Of a stretch of DNA of 13,853 nt, positions 6,794-13,832 are shown one piece after another. Numbering within the stretch: position 1 is the first letter of the stretch; each line of letters starts with the position of its first letter. Origin of the DNA: Opitutaceae bacterium (GTDB lineage Bacteria; Verrucomicrobiota; Verrucomicrobiia; Opitutales; Opitutaceae). Where the stretch lies: NCBI GenBank assembly GCA_023265535.1, contig JAHFTI010000046.1, forward strand, positions 1 through 13,853. Reading direction: 5' to 3'. The position numbers and the translations under genes were made by a program. Below the pieces are notes generated by a model, which did not search any database, was not told the origin of the DNA, and saw nothing but the letters and a program-made list of their open reading frames with translations.

Positions 6794-7681
6794 ATGAGCA
6801 CCACCATGGATCCGCTTTTCGCCCTGATGCGCAGTTGGCGCCTGCTTCTGTGCCTGGTGTTGCTCTCCCCGTGCGGGCTGCTTGCACAGGCAACCCCACA
6901 GGCCCCGGCTCCCGCCCCCACTTCCGCCCCCGGTCCCGTCATCCAGCTGCCCCAGATCGCCCGCCCCGGCGCCCAGTCACCCGCTCCTGCCCAAGGCACG
7001 CCCCAGGGCCAGCCTTGGCGCATCAATGTGGGCATGGAAGGTGGCGACCGCCCGGGCGATGTGAGCGTGGCCGTGCAGATCGTCATCCTCATGACCCTGC
7101 TGAGCTTCGCCCCGGCGATGGTCATGCTGATGACCAGCTTCACGCGGATCGTGATCGTGCTCGGCTTTGTTCGCACCGCCATCGGCGTGCCAAGCGCCCC
7201 CTCCAACCAGATCATCGTCGGCCTCTCGCTTTTCCTCACCTTCTTCCTCATGGGGCCCACCATAGACCGCATCCATGTCGAGGCCCTGAAACCTTACATG
7301 GATGGGCAGATGACTTCCTCCGTGGCCCTCGAGAAGGCCACCACGCCGCTCAAGGAGTTCATGCTGCGCCAGACCCGCACCCGCGACCTGGAGTTCTTCC
7401 TCCAGCTCGGACGTTTCCCTCCCACCAAGGTCCAGGATCTGCCCCTGCGCGTCATCGTTCCCTCCTTTGTCATCAGCGAGCTGCAGACCGCCTTCCAGAT
7501 GGGTTTCCTGGTCTTCCTTCCCTTCCTCGTCATCGACTTCATCGTGTCCTCGGTGCTGATGTCGCTTGGCATGATGATGATGCCACCCTCGGTGGTGTCG
7601 CTGCCCTTCAAGCTGCTGCTCTTCGTGCTCGTGGATGGCTGGCACCTCGTGACCAAGAGCATCGTGGAGAGCTTCCACTAG
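6794..7681 (+). CDS. fliP: Flagellar export gate protein FliP
   Basis: FliP is a core subunit of the FliPQR export channel in the inner membrane. From the ATG at 6794 it is 295 aa, longer than E. coli FliP (245 aa). A GGAGGAG ribosome site at 6779-6785, 8 nt upstream, supports this start over a GTG at 6785. This is one of very few clear Shine-Dalgarno sites in the window. Residues 14-32 form a signal peptide (LLLCLVLLSPCGLLAQA). An Ala/Pro-rich stretch of about 55 residues follows, then the conserved FliP domain: LSFAPAMVMLMTSFTRIVIV, the NQIIVGLSLFLTFFLMGPTI block, LPLRVIVPSFVISELQTAFQ and SLGMMMMPP. The Pro-rich insert after the signal peptide is the unusual part. Confidence 0.96.
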   Translation: MSTTMDPLFALMRSWRLLLCLVLLSPCGLLAQATPQAPAPAPTSAPGPVIQLPQIARPGAQSPAPAQGTPQGQPWRINVGMEGGDRPGDVSVAVQIVILMTLLSFAPAMVMLMTSFTRIVIVLGFVRTAIGVPSAPSNQIIVGLSLFLTFFLMGPTIDRIHVEALKPYMDGQMTSSVALEKATTPLKEFMLRQTRTRDLEFFLQLGRFPPTKVQDLPLRVIVPSFVISELQTAFQMGFLVFLPFLVIDFIVSSVLMSLGMMMMPPSVVSLPFKLLLFVLVDGWHLVTKSIVESFH

Positions 7682-7690
7682 AAAGGCCTG

Positions 7691-7960
7691 ATGAATCCGG
7701 AACTCGCCATCGACCTCTTCAAGAACACGGTGCTTTTCGCACTGTACATGGTGTCCCCCTTTCTTGCCGTAGCCCTTATCGTGGGCCTGGTCACCAGCGT
7801 GATCCAGTCGGTGACGAGCCTGCAGGAGCAGACGCTCACCTTCGCGCCCAAGATCGTCATCATGTCGATCGTCCTCGTGGCGCTGGGACCGTGGCTGTTG
7901 CGCTCACTCACCGAGTTCACCGTGCAGATGATCTCTCGCATGGCGGACCTGGGGCAGTAG
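7691..7960 (+). CDS. fliQ: Flagellar export gate protein FliQ
   Basis: FliQ is a two-helix subunit that wraps the FliP/FliR core of the type III export gate. The 89-aa length is normal. Two membrane helices are evident: ALYMVSPFLAVALIVGLVTS in the first half and IVIMSIVLVALGPWLLRSL in the second. Between them lies the conserved QSVTSLQEQTLTFAPKI loop. It starts 9 bp after fliP; a GAAAGG just upstream (7680-7685) could act as a ribosome site. It is the only gene in this cluster whose base before the ATG is not C. fliR follows 50 bp later. Confidence 0.96.
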   Translation: MNPELAIDLFKNTVLFALYMVSPFLAVALIVGLVTSVIQSVTSLQEQTLTFAPKIVIMSIVLVALGPWLLRSLTEFTVQMISRMADLGQ

Positions 7961-8010
7961 CTCCGCCGCCGCTGTAGTCAAAGTTTCGATACAACGCAGC
8001 ACCTGCCGCC

Positions 8011-8766
8011 ATGCCGCTGGACCTTCTCTATTCCTGGCTCATGGTCGGCCTGCGCGGACTGGGGATCGTGTTGCTGTTCCCCACGCTGGGAGCGCAGCAG
8101 CTGCCCCTGATCATCCGCATCTCCTTCAGCTTCACGCTCGCGACGCTCCTTTATTCGATCGTCCCGCACGCCCCCTCCTTTCCCCCCACGCTCCTGCAGC
8201 TCGTGATTGCCTCCGGCGGCGAGCTGCTCCTCGGCTTCGCCATGGGCTTCGTGGGGCGCCTGGTCTTCGCCACCGTTGAGGTGGCCGGCCGTATCATCAA
8301 CGGTGAGATCGGGCTGGGTGGCATCCCCGGCATCGATACGCCCCGTCCCAGCCAGGAACCGCTTGCCGCGCTGCTCTCGATGTTCACCGCGCTCCTCTTT
8401 TTTCTCAGCGGAACGCACCTGGGCTGCCTCGCCGCCTTCGTGAAGAGCTTCGACTATGCCGCCGCGGGGCTGCCCGCCTTCGGGCCTGTCTCGGGCGAGA
8501 GCCTCATCGCCGCCACCGGCCATGTGATCGAGCTGGGCTTTCGCATCAGTGCCCCCTTCATCGCGATGAATTTCCTCGTGAACCTGGCCTTTTCGGTGCT
8601 CAGCCGCGCCGTGCCGAAGATGAATGTCTTTGTCATGAGCATGGCGTTGCGCGTGGTCATCGGCCTCAGCCTCCTCTCCAGTGCCGGCATGCTCCTGGCT
8701 CGTTATCTCTGGCAGGATTTCCATCTGCTTCCCGGCCGCATGCTGGAGTTGCTCCCCCTGCGCTGA
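8011..8766 (+). CDS. fliR: Flagellar export gate protein FliR
   Basis: FliR is the single-copy subunit that completes the FliPQR channel. The 251-aa length is normal (about 260). Several membrane segments are visible, with family blocks LRGLGIVLLFPTLGAQQLPL near the N-terminus, GELLLGFAMGFVGRLVFATV in the middle, and FIAMNFLVNLAFSVLSRAVP toward the C-terminus. It lies 50 bp after fliQ. The ATG is preceded by CACCTGCCGCC, with no Shine-Dalgarno. After its TGA there is a 174-bp gap, the longest in the flagellar block, and the flhB group seems to have its own promoter there. Confidence 0.95.
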   Translation: MPLDLLYSWLMVGLRGLGIVLLFPTLGAQQLPLIIRISFSFTLATLLYSIVPHAPSFPPTLLQLVIASGGELLLGFAMGFVGRLVFATVEVAGRIINGEIGLGGIPGIDTPRPSQEPLAALLSMFTALLFFLSGTHLGCLAAFVKSFDYAAAGLPAFGPVSGESLIAATGHVIELGFRISAPFIAMNFLVNLAFSVLSRAVPKMNVFVMSMALRVVIGLSLLSSAGMLLARYLWQDFHLLPGRMLELLPLR

Positions 8767-8785
8767 GTGCGCCGGGGCATGGCCG

Positions 8786-8800
8786 GGGCAATTATTGCCC
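8786..8800. promoter_or_regulatory. 15-bp dyad, possible activator site upstream of flhB
   Basis: GGGCAATTATTGCCC is a perfect inverted repeat (GGGCAAT, central T, ATTGCCC). It starts 20 bp after the fliR stop and its centre lies about 114 bp upstream of the -24 GG of the sigma-54-like promoter. That is the usual range for a bacterial enhancer-binding protein. It could instead form a 6-bp RNA hairpin ending the fliR transcript, but no T-run follows, so an operator or enhancer site seems more likely. Confidence 0.5.
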
Positions 8801-8905
8801 GTCCCTGGGTGCCTTCGGTTTGCATCAGGTTTTTCCTGGGGGTTCGTCAAAAACAACCTGCGTAACCAATTGTGGAATAGTTCAATGCGGTGTGTCCTGG
8901 GCGCT

Positions 8906-8922
8906 TGGCACAAGCACTGCAT
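8906..8922 (+). promoter_or_regulatory. Sigma-54-type (-24/-12) promoter for flhB-flhA-flhF
   Basis: TTGGCACAAGCACTGCAT matches the sigma-54 consensus TGGCAC-N5-TTGCA at all but one position (C instead of the first T of TTGCA). The key GG (8907-8908) and GC (8919-8920) are separated by exactly 10 bp. Transcription should start near 8932, only about 9 nt before the flhB ATG at 8941. Sigma-54 commonly drives middle flagellar genes, and this is the largest intergenic gap in the block, so both place and motif agree. A dyad lies about 114 bp upstream. Confidence 0.68.
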
Positions 8923-8940
8923 ATCCGGCGCTGACCCAAC

Positions 8941-10095
8941 ATGTCAGACCAGGACAATGACAGTAAAACTGAGGAACCGACAGGAAAGCGCCTCACCGAA
9001 GCGATGGAGCAGGGCCAGTTCGCCCGATCCCAGGAGCTGCAGGTGGTGTTTATCCTCTCTGGCGCGTTCGCGGCCATTTCCTTCAGTGTCGGGTCGGCCG
9101 CCCGCGATGTGATGGATCTCTCCATCAACGTCTTCACCCAACTGGGGCGCATCCGACTGCAGCTTGATTCGGTGCCGACAACCCTCAACGAGATGCTTCT
9201 GATGTGTGGTCGCATCCTCGCCCCGCTTCTCGTGGCCACGATCATTGCCGCCATCATGGCAGGCGGCCTGCAGAGCGGGTTTCAGCTTTCCCCCAAGGCC
9301 TTTGGCTTCAAGCCGGAGCGTCTCAATCCCATTCCCGGCTTTCAGCGCATGTTCGACAAGTCCGTGCTGGTGCATGCCGGCATCGACTTCCTCAAGCTGA
9401 TCGCCATCGGACTCATCCTCTGGAGCGTCGCCAAGACCCTCATGAAGGACCCGATGTTCACCGCTCCCGTGGAGGCGGCCTACCTCGGCCAATACCTCGA
9501 GCGCGCCACCTATGCCTTCCTCAGCCGCCTGATCCTCGCCCTCGGGTGCATCGCGGCGCTCAGCTTCGCCTACGAGAAGTTCAAGACTCACAAGGAGCTC
9601 ATGATGAGCCCGCAGGAAATCAAGGAGGAGAGCAAGCAGATGGAGGGCAGCCCCCACGCCAAGCAGGCCATGCGCCGCATGGCCCGTCGCCTCCTCCAGA
9701 AGCAGATGCTCGCCGCCGTGCCCACTGCGGACGTCGTCGTCACGAACCCCACCCACTATGCCGTGGCCCTCAAGTATGAGCACGGCATCGACAAGGCTCC
9801 CGTCGTGCTCGCCAAGGGCGAGAACGGCCTGGCCAAGCGCATCAAGGCCCTGGCCGCCGAGAATGGTGTTCCCATGATGGAAAACCGTCCCGTGGCCCGT
9901 GCCCTCTATGCCTTCGGCAAGGTGGGGGAGCCCATCCCGATGGATCTCTACCAAGCAGTGGCGCAGATCCTCGCCTTCGTGTACCGCACCCACCGCTACT
10001 ACTTCTTCCGCCTGAAGGCCCGTCGCGCCGAGGCCCAGGCACAGCAGTCCCGCGAGCTCTCCCTAGGCGTGCCCACCCCGCTTTCCGAGGTTTGA
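8941..10095 (+). CDS. flhB: Flagellar export substrate-specificity switch protein FlhB
   Basis: FlhB is an export-gate protein whose cytoplasmic domain cleaves itself and, with FliK, switches export from hook to filament proteins. The 384-aa length is typical. The N-terminal hallmark SKTEEPTGKRLTEAMEQGQF (about residues 8-27) is present. Hydrophobic membrane segments follow up to about residue 205, then a charged linker (SPQEIKEESKQMEGSP). The autocleavage motif is intact: N269-P270-T271-H272, cleavage expected between N269 and P270, the same numbering as in Salmonella FlhB. No ribosome site precedes the ATG (GCTGACCCAAC), and the predicted sigma-54 start would leave only about 9 nt of leader. 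flhA follows 26 bp later. Confidence 0.97.
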   Translation: MSDQDNDSKTEEPTGKRLTEAMEQGQFARSQELQVVFILSGAFAAISFSVGSAARDVMDLSINVFTQLGRIRLQLDSVPTTLNEMLLMCGRILAPLLVATIIAAIMAGGLQSGFQLSPKAFGFKPERLNPIPGFQRMFDKSVLVHAGIDFLKLIAIGLILWSVAKTLMKDPMFTAPVEAAYLGQYLERATYAFLSRLILALGCIAALSFAYEKFKTHKELMMSPQEIKEESKQMEGSPHAKQAMRRMARRLLQKQMLAAVPTADVVVTNPTHYAVALKYEHGIDKAPVVLAKGENGLAKRIKALAAENGVPMMENRPVARALYAFGKVGEPIPMDLYQAVAQILAFVYRTHRYYFFRLKARRAEAQAQQSRELSLGVPTPLSEV

Positions 10096-10121
10096 AACCG
10101 CCCGTCCCCAGCTGAACCATC

Positions 10122-12305
10122 ATGGCACTCTCCGCACCAGGCACCCCGATGACAGTGGGCACTCCCGCCTCCACGGTTCTTTCCCCCACCCAGAAGCTGA
10201 TCGCACGGGCTGATCTCTTCTTCACCTTTGCGCTTTTCGCGACCGTCCTCCTGCTGATCGTCCCGATCCCGACCTTCCTGCTGGACCTCCTGCTCGCCGT
10301 CTCCATCGGCATCTCGCTGCTGGTCCTCATGACGATCGTGTACGTCAAGGACCCGCCGGAGTTATCCTCCTTTCCGACGATCCTTCTCGCCTTCACCCTG
10401 TTCCGTCTGGCCCTGAACATCTGCTCCACCCGCCTGATCCTGACCAAGGGCGATGCGGGCAATGTCATCGATTCCTTCGGCCACTTCGTCATCCAGGGCA
10501 ACTACATCGTCGGCTTTGTGGTGTTCATCATCCTGGTCGTGATCAACTTTGTCGTGATCACCAAGGGCGCCGGCCGTATCGCCGAGGTCAGTGCGCGTTT
10601 CACCTTGGACGCCCTGCCCGGCAAGCAGATGGCCATCGATGCCGAGCTCAACGCCGGCATCATCGACGAGGTCACCGCCACCCAGCGCCGCCTGAAGGTG
10701 CAGAAGGAGGCAGACTTCTACGGTGCCATGGACGGTGCCTCCAAGTTCGTGCGCGGCGATGCCGTCGCGGGCATCCTCATCACGCTCGTCAACATCCTGG
10801 GCGGCTTCGCGATTGGCGTCCTCCAGATGGACCTGACCCTTTCCGAGGCCCTCACCAAGTTCACCCTCCTGTCCATCGGCGACGGACTTGTCTCCCAGAT
10901 TCCCGCCCTCATCGTTTCGGTCGCCGCCGGTATCCTGGTCACCCGGGCCTCCGAGAACGCAAACCTGGGCAGCCAGATCGGCGGTCAGCTCATCAAGTAC
11001 CCTCGCGCCATCGCAATCTGCGGTGGCATGCTCGGCGTGTTCGGCATGATGCCCGGCATGCCCCTGCTTCCCTTCGCCATCCTCGCCGGCCTCTGCGGCT
11101 ACGTGGCCCGCAGCCTCAAGCAGCAGGAGCGCATCACGCAGAACGTGGTCAATGAGACCAACGCCGCAGCCCAGGCCCAGAAGAACAAGGCCGCCGCAGC
11201 AGCGCCCACGGGGCCGCGCGCGCTGCCCGAGGACTTCAAGAAGCTCATCGACCTGGATGTCTTTGCCATCGAGATCGGCCACGGCCTTCTCACCCTCGCC
11301 GACTCCAAGGCGGGCGGCGACCTGCTCTCCCGCGTGACGGGCGTGCGCAAGGCTCTGGCCCGCGAAAAGGGCATCCTCGTGCCGCCGGTCTCCGTGCGCG
11401 ACAACCTCGAGCTCGAGGCAAACGAGTACCGATTCCTCCTGCGCGGCAAGAGCATCGCCCGCGGCACCGTCATGGCCGGCCGCTGGATGGCCATGAATGT
11501 ATCCGGAAGTCGGGTACAACTGCGCGGCGTCGCCACCAAGGAGCCGGTCTTCGGCCTGGACGCCATCTGGATCCAGGAGGACGAGAAGCGCGCCGCCGAG
11601 ATGAACGGCTACACTGTCGTCGATCCGTCCTCGGTCATGATCACCCACCTGTCCGAGTCGCTCAAGTCCATCGCCCACCTGCTGCTCGGCCGCCAGGATG
11701 TGCAGACCCTCATCGACCACCTCAAGGAATCCCATCCCGCCCTGGTTGCCGAACTGCTGCCCGACCTGGTCAACCTCGGCATCATCCAGCGCGTGCTCCA
11801 GAACCTGCTGCGCGAGAATATTTCCATCCTCAATCTCCCGCTCGTCCTCGAGGGCATCGGCGACTACGCCTCGCTTTCCAAGAACCCGGACGATCTCAGC
11901 GAGCTCATCCGGCGCCGTCTGGGCATCTACTTTGTGCCCGAGCTCGAGTACCGCCCCGGCGTTGTCAAGGCCGTCACCCTCGACCCGCGCCTCGAGCAGG
12001 TGTTCGCCACCAAGGTGCATCGCTCGGCCAGCGAAGTCGGCCTCGCCCTCGACCCCGGCACCGCCCACCACCTGCTCAGCGAACTCAACCAGCGCACCGC
12101 CGACCTGGTGCAGTCCGGCCTGCCGCCGGTCCTCGTGGTGGGTGCGGAGATCCGCCTGCCGATCAAGCGCTTCCTCGAGCCGTCCATGCCGCGTCTCAAT
12201 GTGGTCTCCTATCAGGAGCTCCCGAGCAACAGCGAGATAGAGAACGTGGGCATCGTCACCTGCCCTCCCCAGCTCCTTCGCCAGCCTGAGATGAAAGCCG
12301 CCTGA
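10122..12305 (+). CDS. flhA: Flagellar export gate protein FlhA
   Basis: FlhA is the large export-gate subunit. It uses the proton motive force and its cytoplasmic ring receives chaperone-substrate complexes. The 727-aa length is close to the usual 690-700. Membrane segments run through about residue 340, starting with FTFALFATVLLLIVPIPTFL. The FHIPEP signature is exact and begins at about residue 152: AEVSARFTLDALPGKQMAID. An Ala/Gln/Lys-rich linker (about 344-365) joins the cytoplasmic domain, which contains LLGRQDVQTLIDHLKE and LVNLGIIQRVLQNLLRE. It starts 26 bp after flhB and ends 5 bp before flhF, so the three form one unit. An in-frame ATG at 10149 is possible but less likely. Confidence 0.97.
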   Translation: MALSAPGTPMTVGTPASTVLSPTQKLIARADLFFTFALFATVLLLIVPIPTFLLDLLLAVSIGISLLVLMTIVYVKDPPELSSFPTILLAFTLFRLALNICSTRLILTKGDAGNVIDSFGHFVIQGNYIVGFVVFIILVVINFVVITKGAGRIAEVSARFTLDALPGKQMAIDAELNAGIIDEVTATQRRLKVQKEADFYGAMDGASKFVRGDAVAGILITLVNILGGFAIGVLQMDLTLSEALTKFTLLSIGDGLVSQIPALIVSVAAGILVTRASENANLGSQIGGQLIKYPRAIAICGGMLGVFGMMPGMPLLPFAILAGLCGYVARSLKQQERITQNVVNETNAAAQAQKNKAAAAAPTGPRALPEDFKKLIDLDVFAIEIGHGLLTLADSKAGGDLLSRVTGVRKALAREKGILVPPVSVRDNLELEANEYRFLLRGKSIARGTVMAGRWMAMNVSGSRVQLRGVATKEPVFGLDAIWIQEDEKRAAEMNGYTVVDPSSVMITHLSESLKSIAHLLLGRQDVQTLIDHLKESHPALVAELLPDLVNLGIIQRVLQNLLRENISILNLPLVLEGIGDYASLSKNPDDLSELIRRRLGIYFVPELEYRPGVVKAVTLDPRLEQVFATKVHRSASEVGLALDPGTAHHLLSELNQRTADLVQSGLPPVLVVGAEIRLPIKRFLEPSMPRLNVVSYQELPSNSEIENVGIVTCPPQLLRQPEMKAA

Positions 12306-12310
12306 TCCCC

Positions 12311-13528
12311 ATGAGCGCCAAAGAGAACAACAGCCCGCTCCCGGGCTCAGTCTACAAGATGATCGTCCGCTCGGCGGACGAGGCGGTGCAGACCATTCGC
12401 GAGCGCTTCGGTCCCGACGCCAAGGTGCTTTCTGTGCGCCAGGTGGAAGGGCAGGGGATCAGCAGCCTCTTCACCAAGCCGAAGCTGGAAGTGGTGGTGC
12501 AGATCCCCCCCGCAGAGGTCGAGGACCCGGTGCCCCCGGCACCCACTCCGGCGGCTGCCGCGGCGGTGTCCGCGCCTGCCCCCGCCCGCAGGCGGGCTGC
12601 CGAGCCGATGCTCCAGATGACCTCCTCCGAGCCAGCCATGCCCGACCTGTCCGCCATCGGTTCGGTCAATGGAGCCACCCCCAGCCGCGCCGAGGCGGTG
12701 GAGGCGGCCAATCCCATGATCGCAGGCGCGGCCCAGGCCTCTGCCCCCACTCTGGCCCGGTCCACCGCCCCCGAACAGCTGCCCTCTCACGACCTGAGCG
12801 ACCTGCTGCGCCGCTCGGGTTTCTCGGAGTCCTTCATGGCGCAGCTTCACGGCCTACCCTCGTGGACGCGGCGCTACGACCGCCCCCTCCATGCCACGCT
12901 GGCAGATCTGGGGCGCGAGCTTCGCACGCGCCTTCAGTCCCGTCCCAAGCGCCCGCTTCCTTCTCGCACCGCCTTTATCGGCACACGTGGCTGCGGCCGT
13001 ACCACCGCCCTGTGCAAATGGCTCGGCGTTGAGGTTTTTGTCCGCGGCCGCCGCGGCAGGGTGCTCAAACTCGAGCTCGACCAGCCTAATCCAACTGAAA
13101 GCCTGAACGTATATTGTGAGGCTTTGGGGCTGGGCATGGAACACTACGCACCCGGCTTGGACCTTTCCACTCAGCAGGGGGATTTCCTCTACGCAGATCT
13201 ACCCGGAATCTCCCTCACCAAGCCCACGGAAAACACCCCCCTTGCGCAGTTCTTAACCTCCTCCGGTATAGATGGAAGAGTGCTCGTCTTGAATGCGCTG
13301 CACGACCTTCCCACGCTGCGCGCCGCCTATTCCGCCGGACGCGATCTCGGGGCGACTCACCTAGTTTTTACCCATTGCGACGAACTTCTGCAATGGGGTA
13401 AACTCATGGACTTCCTGATAGATGGAAATCTCACCCCCCTCTTCCTGGCCGGCGGCCCCAGTCTCTATGGCGACTGTGAGGAGGATGCTGTCGGTTGTGC
13501 TCTCAGAAAAACCATCCCAGGAGCCTGA
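12311..13528 (+). CDS. flhF: FlhF-like SRP-type protein with degenerate GTPase motifs
   Basis: FlhF is an SRP-family GTPase that sets where, and how many, flagella form. The N-terminal block (about residues 14-66) is a clear FlhF B domain: VYKMIVRSADEAVQTIRERF, then GPDAKVLSVRQVEG. An Ala/Pro-rich linker of about 90 residues follows, then an NG-like part. Its G motifs are eroded. The P-loop reads G224-TRGCG-R230-TT, with Arg in place of the Walker A Lys. The G3 site is D296-LPG instead of DTAG. The G4 site is T354-HCD instead of TKLD. It therefore probably cannot bind or hydrolyse GTP normally. It starts 5 bp after flhA, as FlhF usually does. The total length of 405 aa is normal. Codon choice in the last third is looser than in its neighbours. 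FlhF identity is firm; activity is doubtful. Confidence 0.85.
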   Translation: MSAKENNSPLPGSVYKMIVRSADEAVQTIRERFGPDAKVLSVRQVEGQGISSLFTKPKLEVVVQIPPAEVEDPVPPAPTPAAAAAVSAPAPARRRAAEPMLQMTSSEPAMPDLSAIGSVNGATPSRAEAVEAANPMIAGAAQASAPTLARSTAPEQLPSHDLSDLLRRSGFSESFMAQLHGLPSWTRRYDRPLHATLADLGRELRTRLQSRPKRPLPSRTAFIGTRGCGRTTALCKWLGVEVFVRGRRGRVLKLELDQPNPTESLNVYCEALGLGMEHYAPGLDLSTQQGDFLYADLPGISLTKPTENTPLAQFLTSSGIDGRVLVLNALHDLPTLRAAYSAGRDLGATHLVFTHCDELLQWGKLMDFLIDGNLTPLFLAGGPSLYGDCEEDAVGCALRKTIPGA

Positions 13529-13532
13529 TTCC

Positions 13533-13778
13533 ATGCAATTTGTCTTTCTTGCCGGCGGTTTCGCCGGCTTCGCCCTCACTGCCGCGACCGGCCTGCTTGC
13601 AGGTCGGGAGCCTGACTTGGTCCTGCGCGATGCCACCATCGGGTGCCTCGCCGGGGCCCTGTTGTTCCGCTGGTTCTGGGGTGTCCTCGTCAAGGCTTTG
13701 TCCGAGGCACTCAAGGCCAAGCGTGACGCCGATGCCGCCGCCCACGCAGCGGAAGCGGCGCACGCCAAGACCAAGTAA
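13533..13778 (+). CDS. Small two-helix membrane protein of unknown function
   Basis: This gives an 81-aa product starting MQFVFLAGGF. I do not recognise the family. Two hydrophobic segments are clear: about residues 3-23 (FVFLAGGFAGFALTAATGLL) and about 35-55 (ATIGCLAGALLFRWFWGVLV). They are joined by a charged loop (GREPDLVLRD). The C-terminus (about 56-81) is a helix-like Ala/Lys/His-rich tail. The ATG at 13533 is preferred over an in-frame upstream extension into flhF (to 13422) because it follows the flhF stop by 4 bp and has GGAG about 10 nt upstream. It sits where flhG, the partner of FlhF, is found in many genomes, so it may be a flagellar-linked membrane factor; that is only inference from position. 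Confidence 0.7.
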   Translation: MQFVFLAGGFAGFALTAATGLLAGREPDLVLRDATIGCLAGALLFRWFWGVLVKALSEALKAKRDADAAAHAAEAAHAKTK

Positions 13779-13832
13779 GCCTACACACACCGCCACTCAC
13801 CACAGCACTGTTACCCCACACTGGAGTCCGTC

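Noticed and set aside
8801..8824. TTTGCAT with an upstream GGG as a second sigma-54 promoter in the flhB gap
   Set aside because: The GG and GC are about 2 bp too far apart; spacing is strict for sigma-54.
10362..12071. 569-aa minus-strand frame opposite flhA
   Set aside because: It is a composition shadow rich in Gly, Asp, Glu and His; the plus-strand frame is an unmistakable FlhA with its signature motif.
13398..13425. Sigma-28-like element (TAAACTCA ... CCTGATAG) near the end of flhF
   Set aside because: The spacing between the two boxes is about 4 nt too short for the flagellar sigma-28 consensus.
13422..13532. Longer form of the small membrane protein starting inside flhF
   Set aside because: It would overlap flhF by over 100 bp and add a stretch without clear character; the ATG at 13533 has GGAG upstream and gives a clean membrane segment at the N-terminus.
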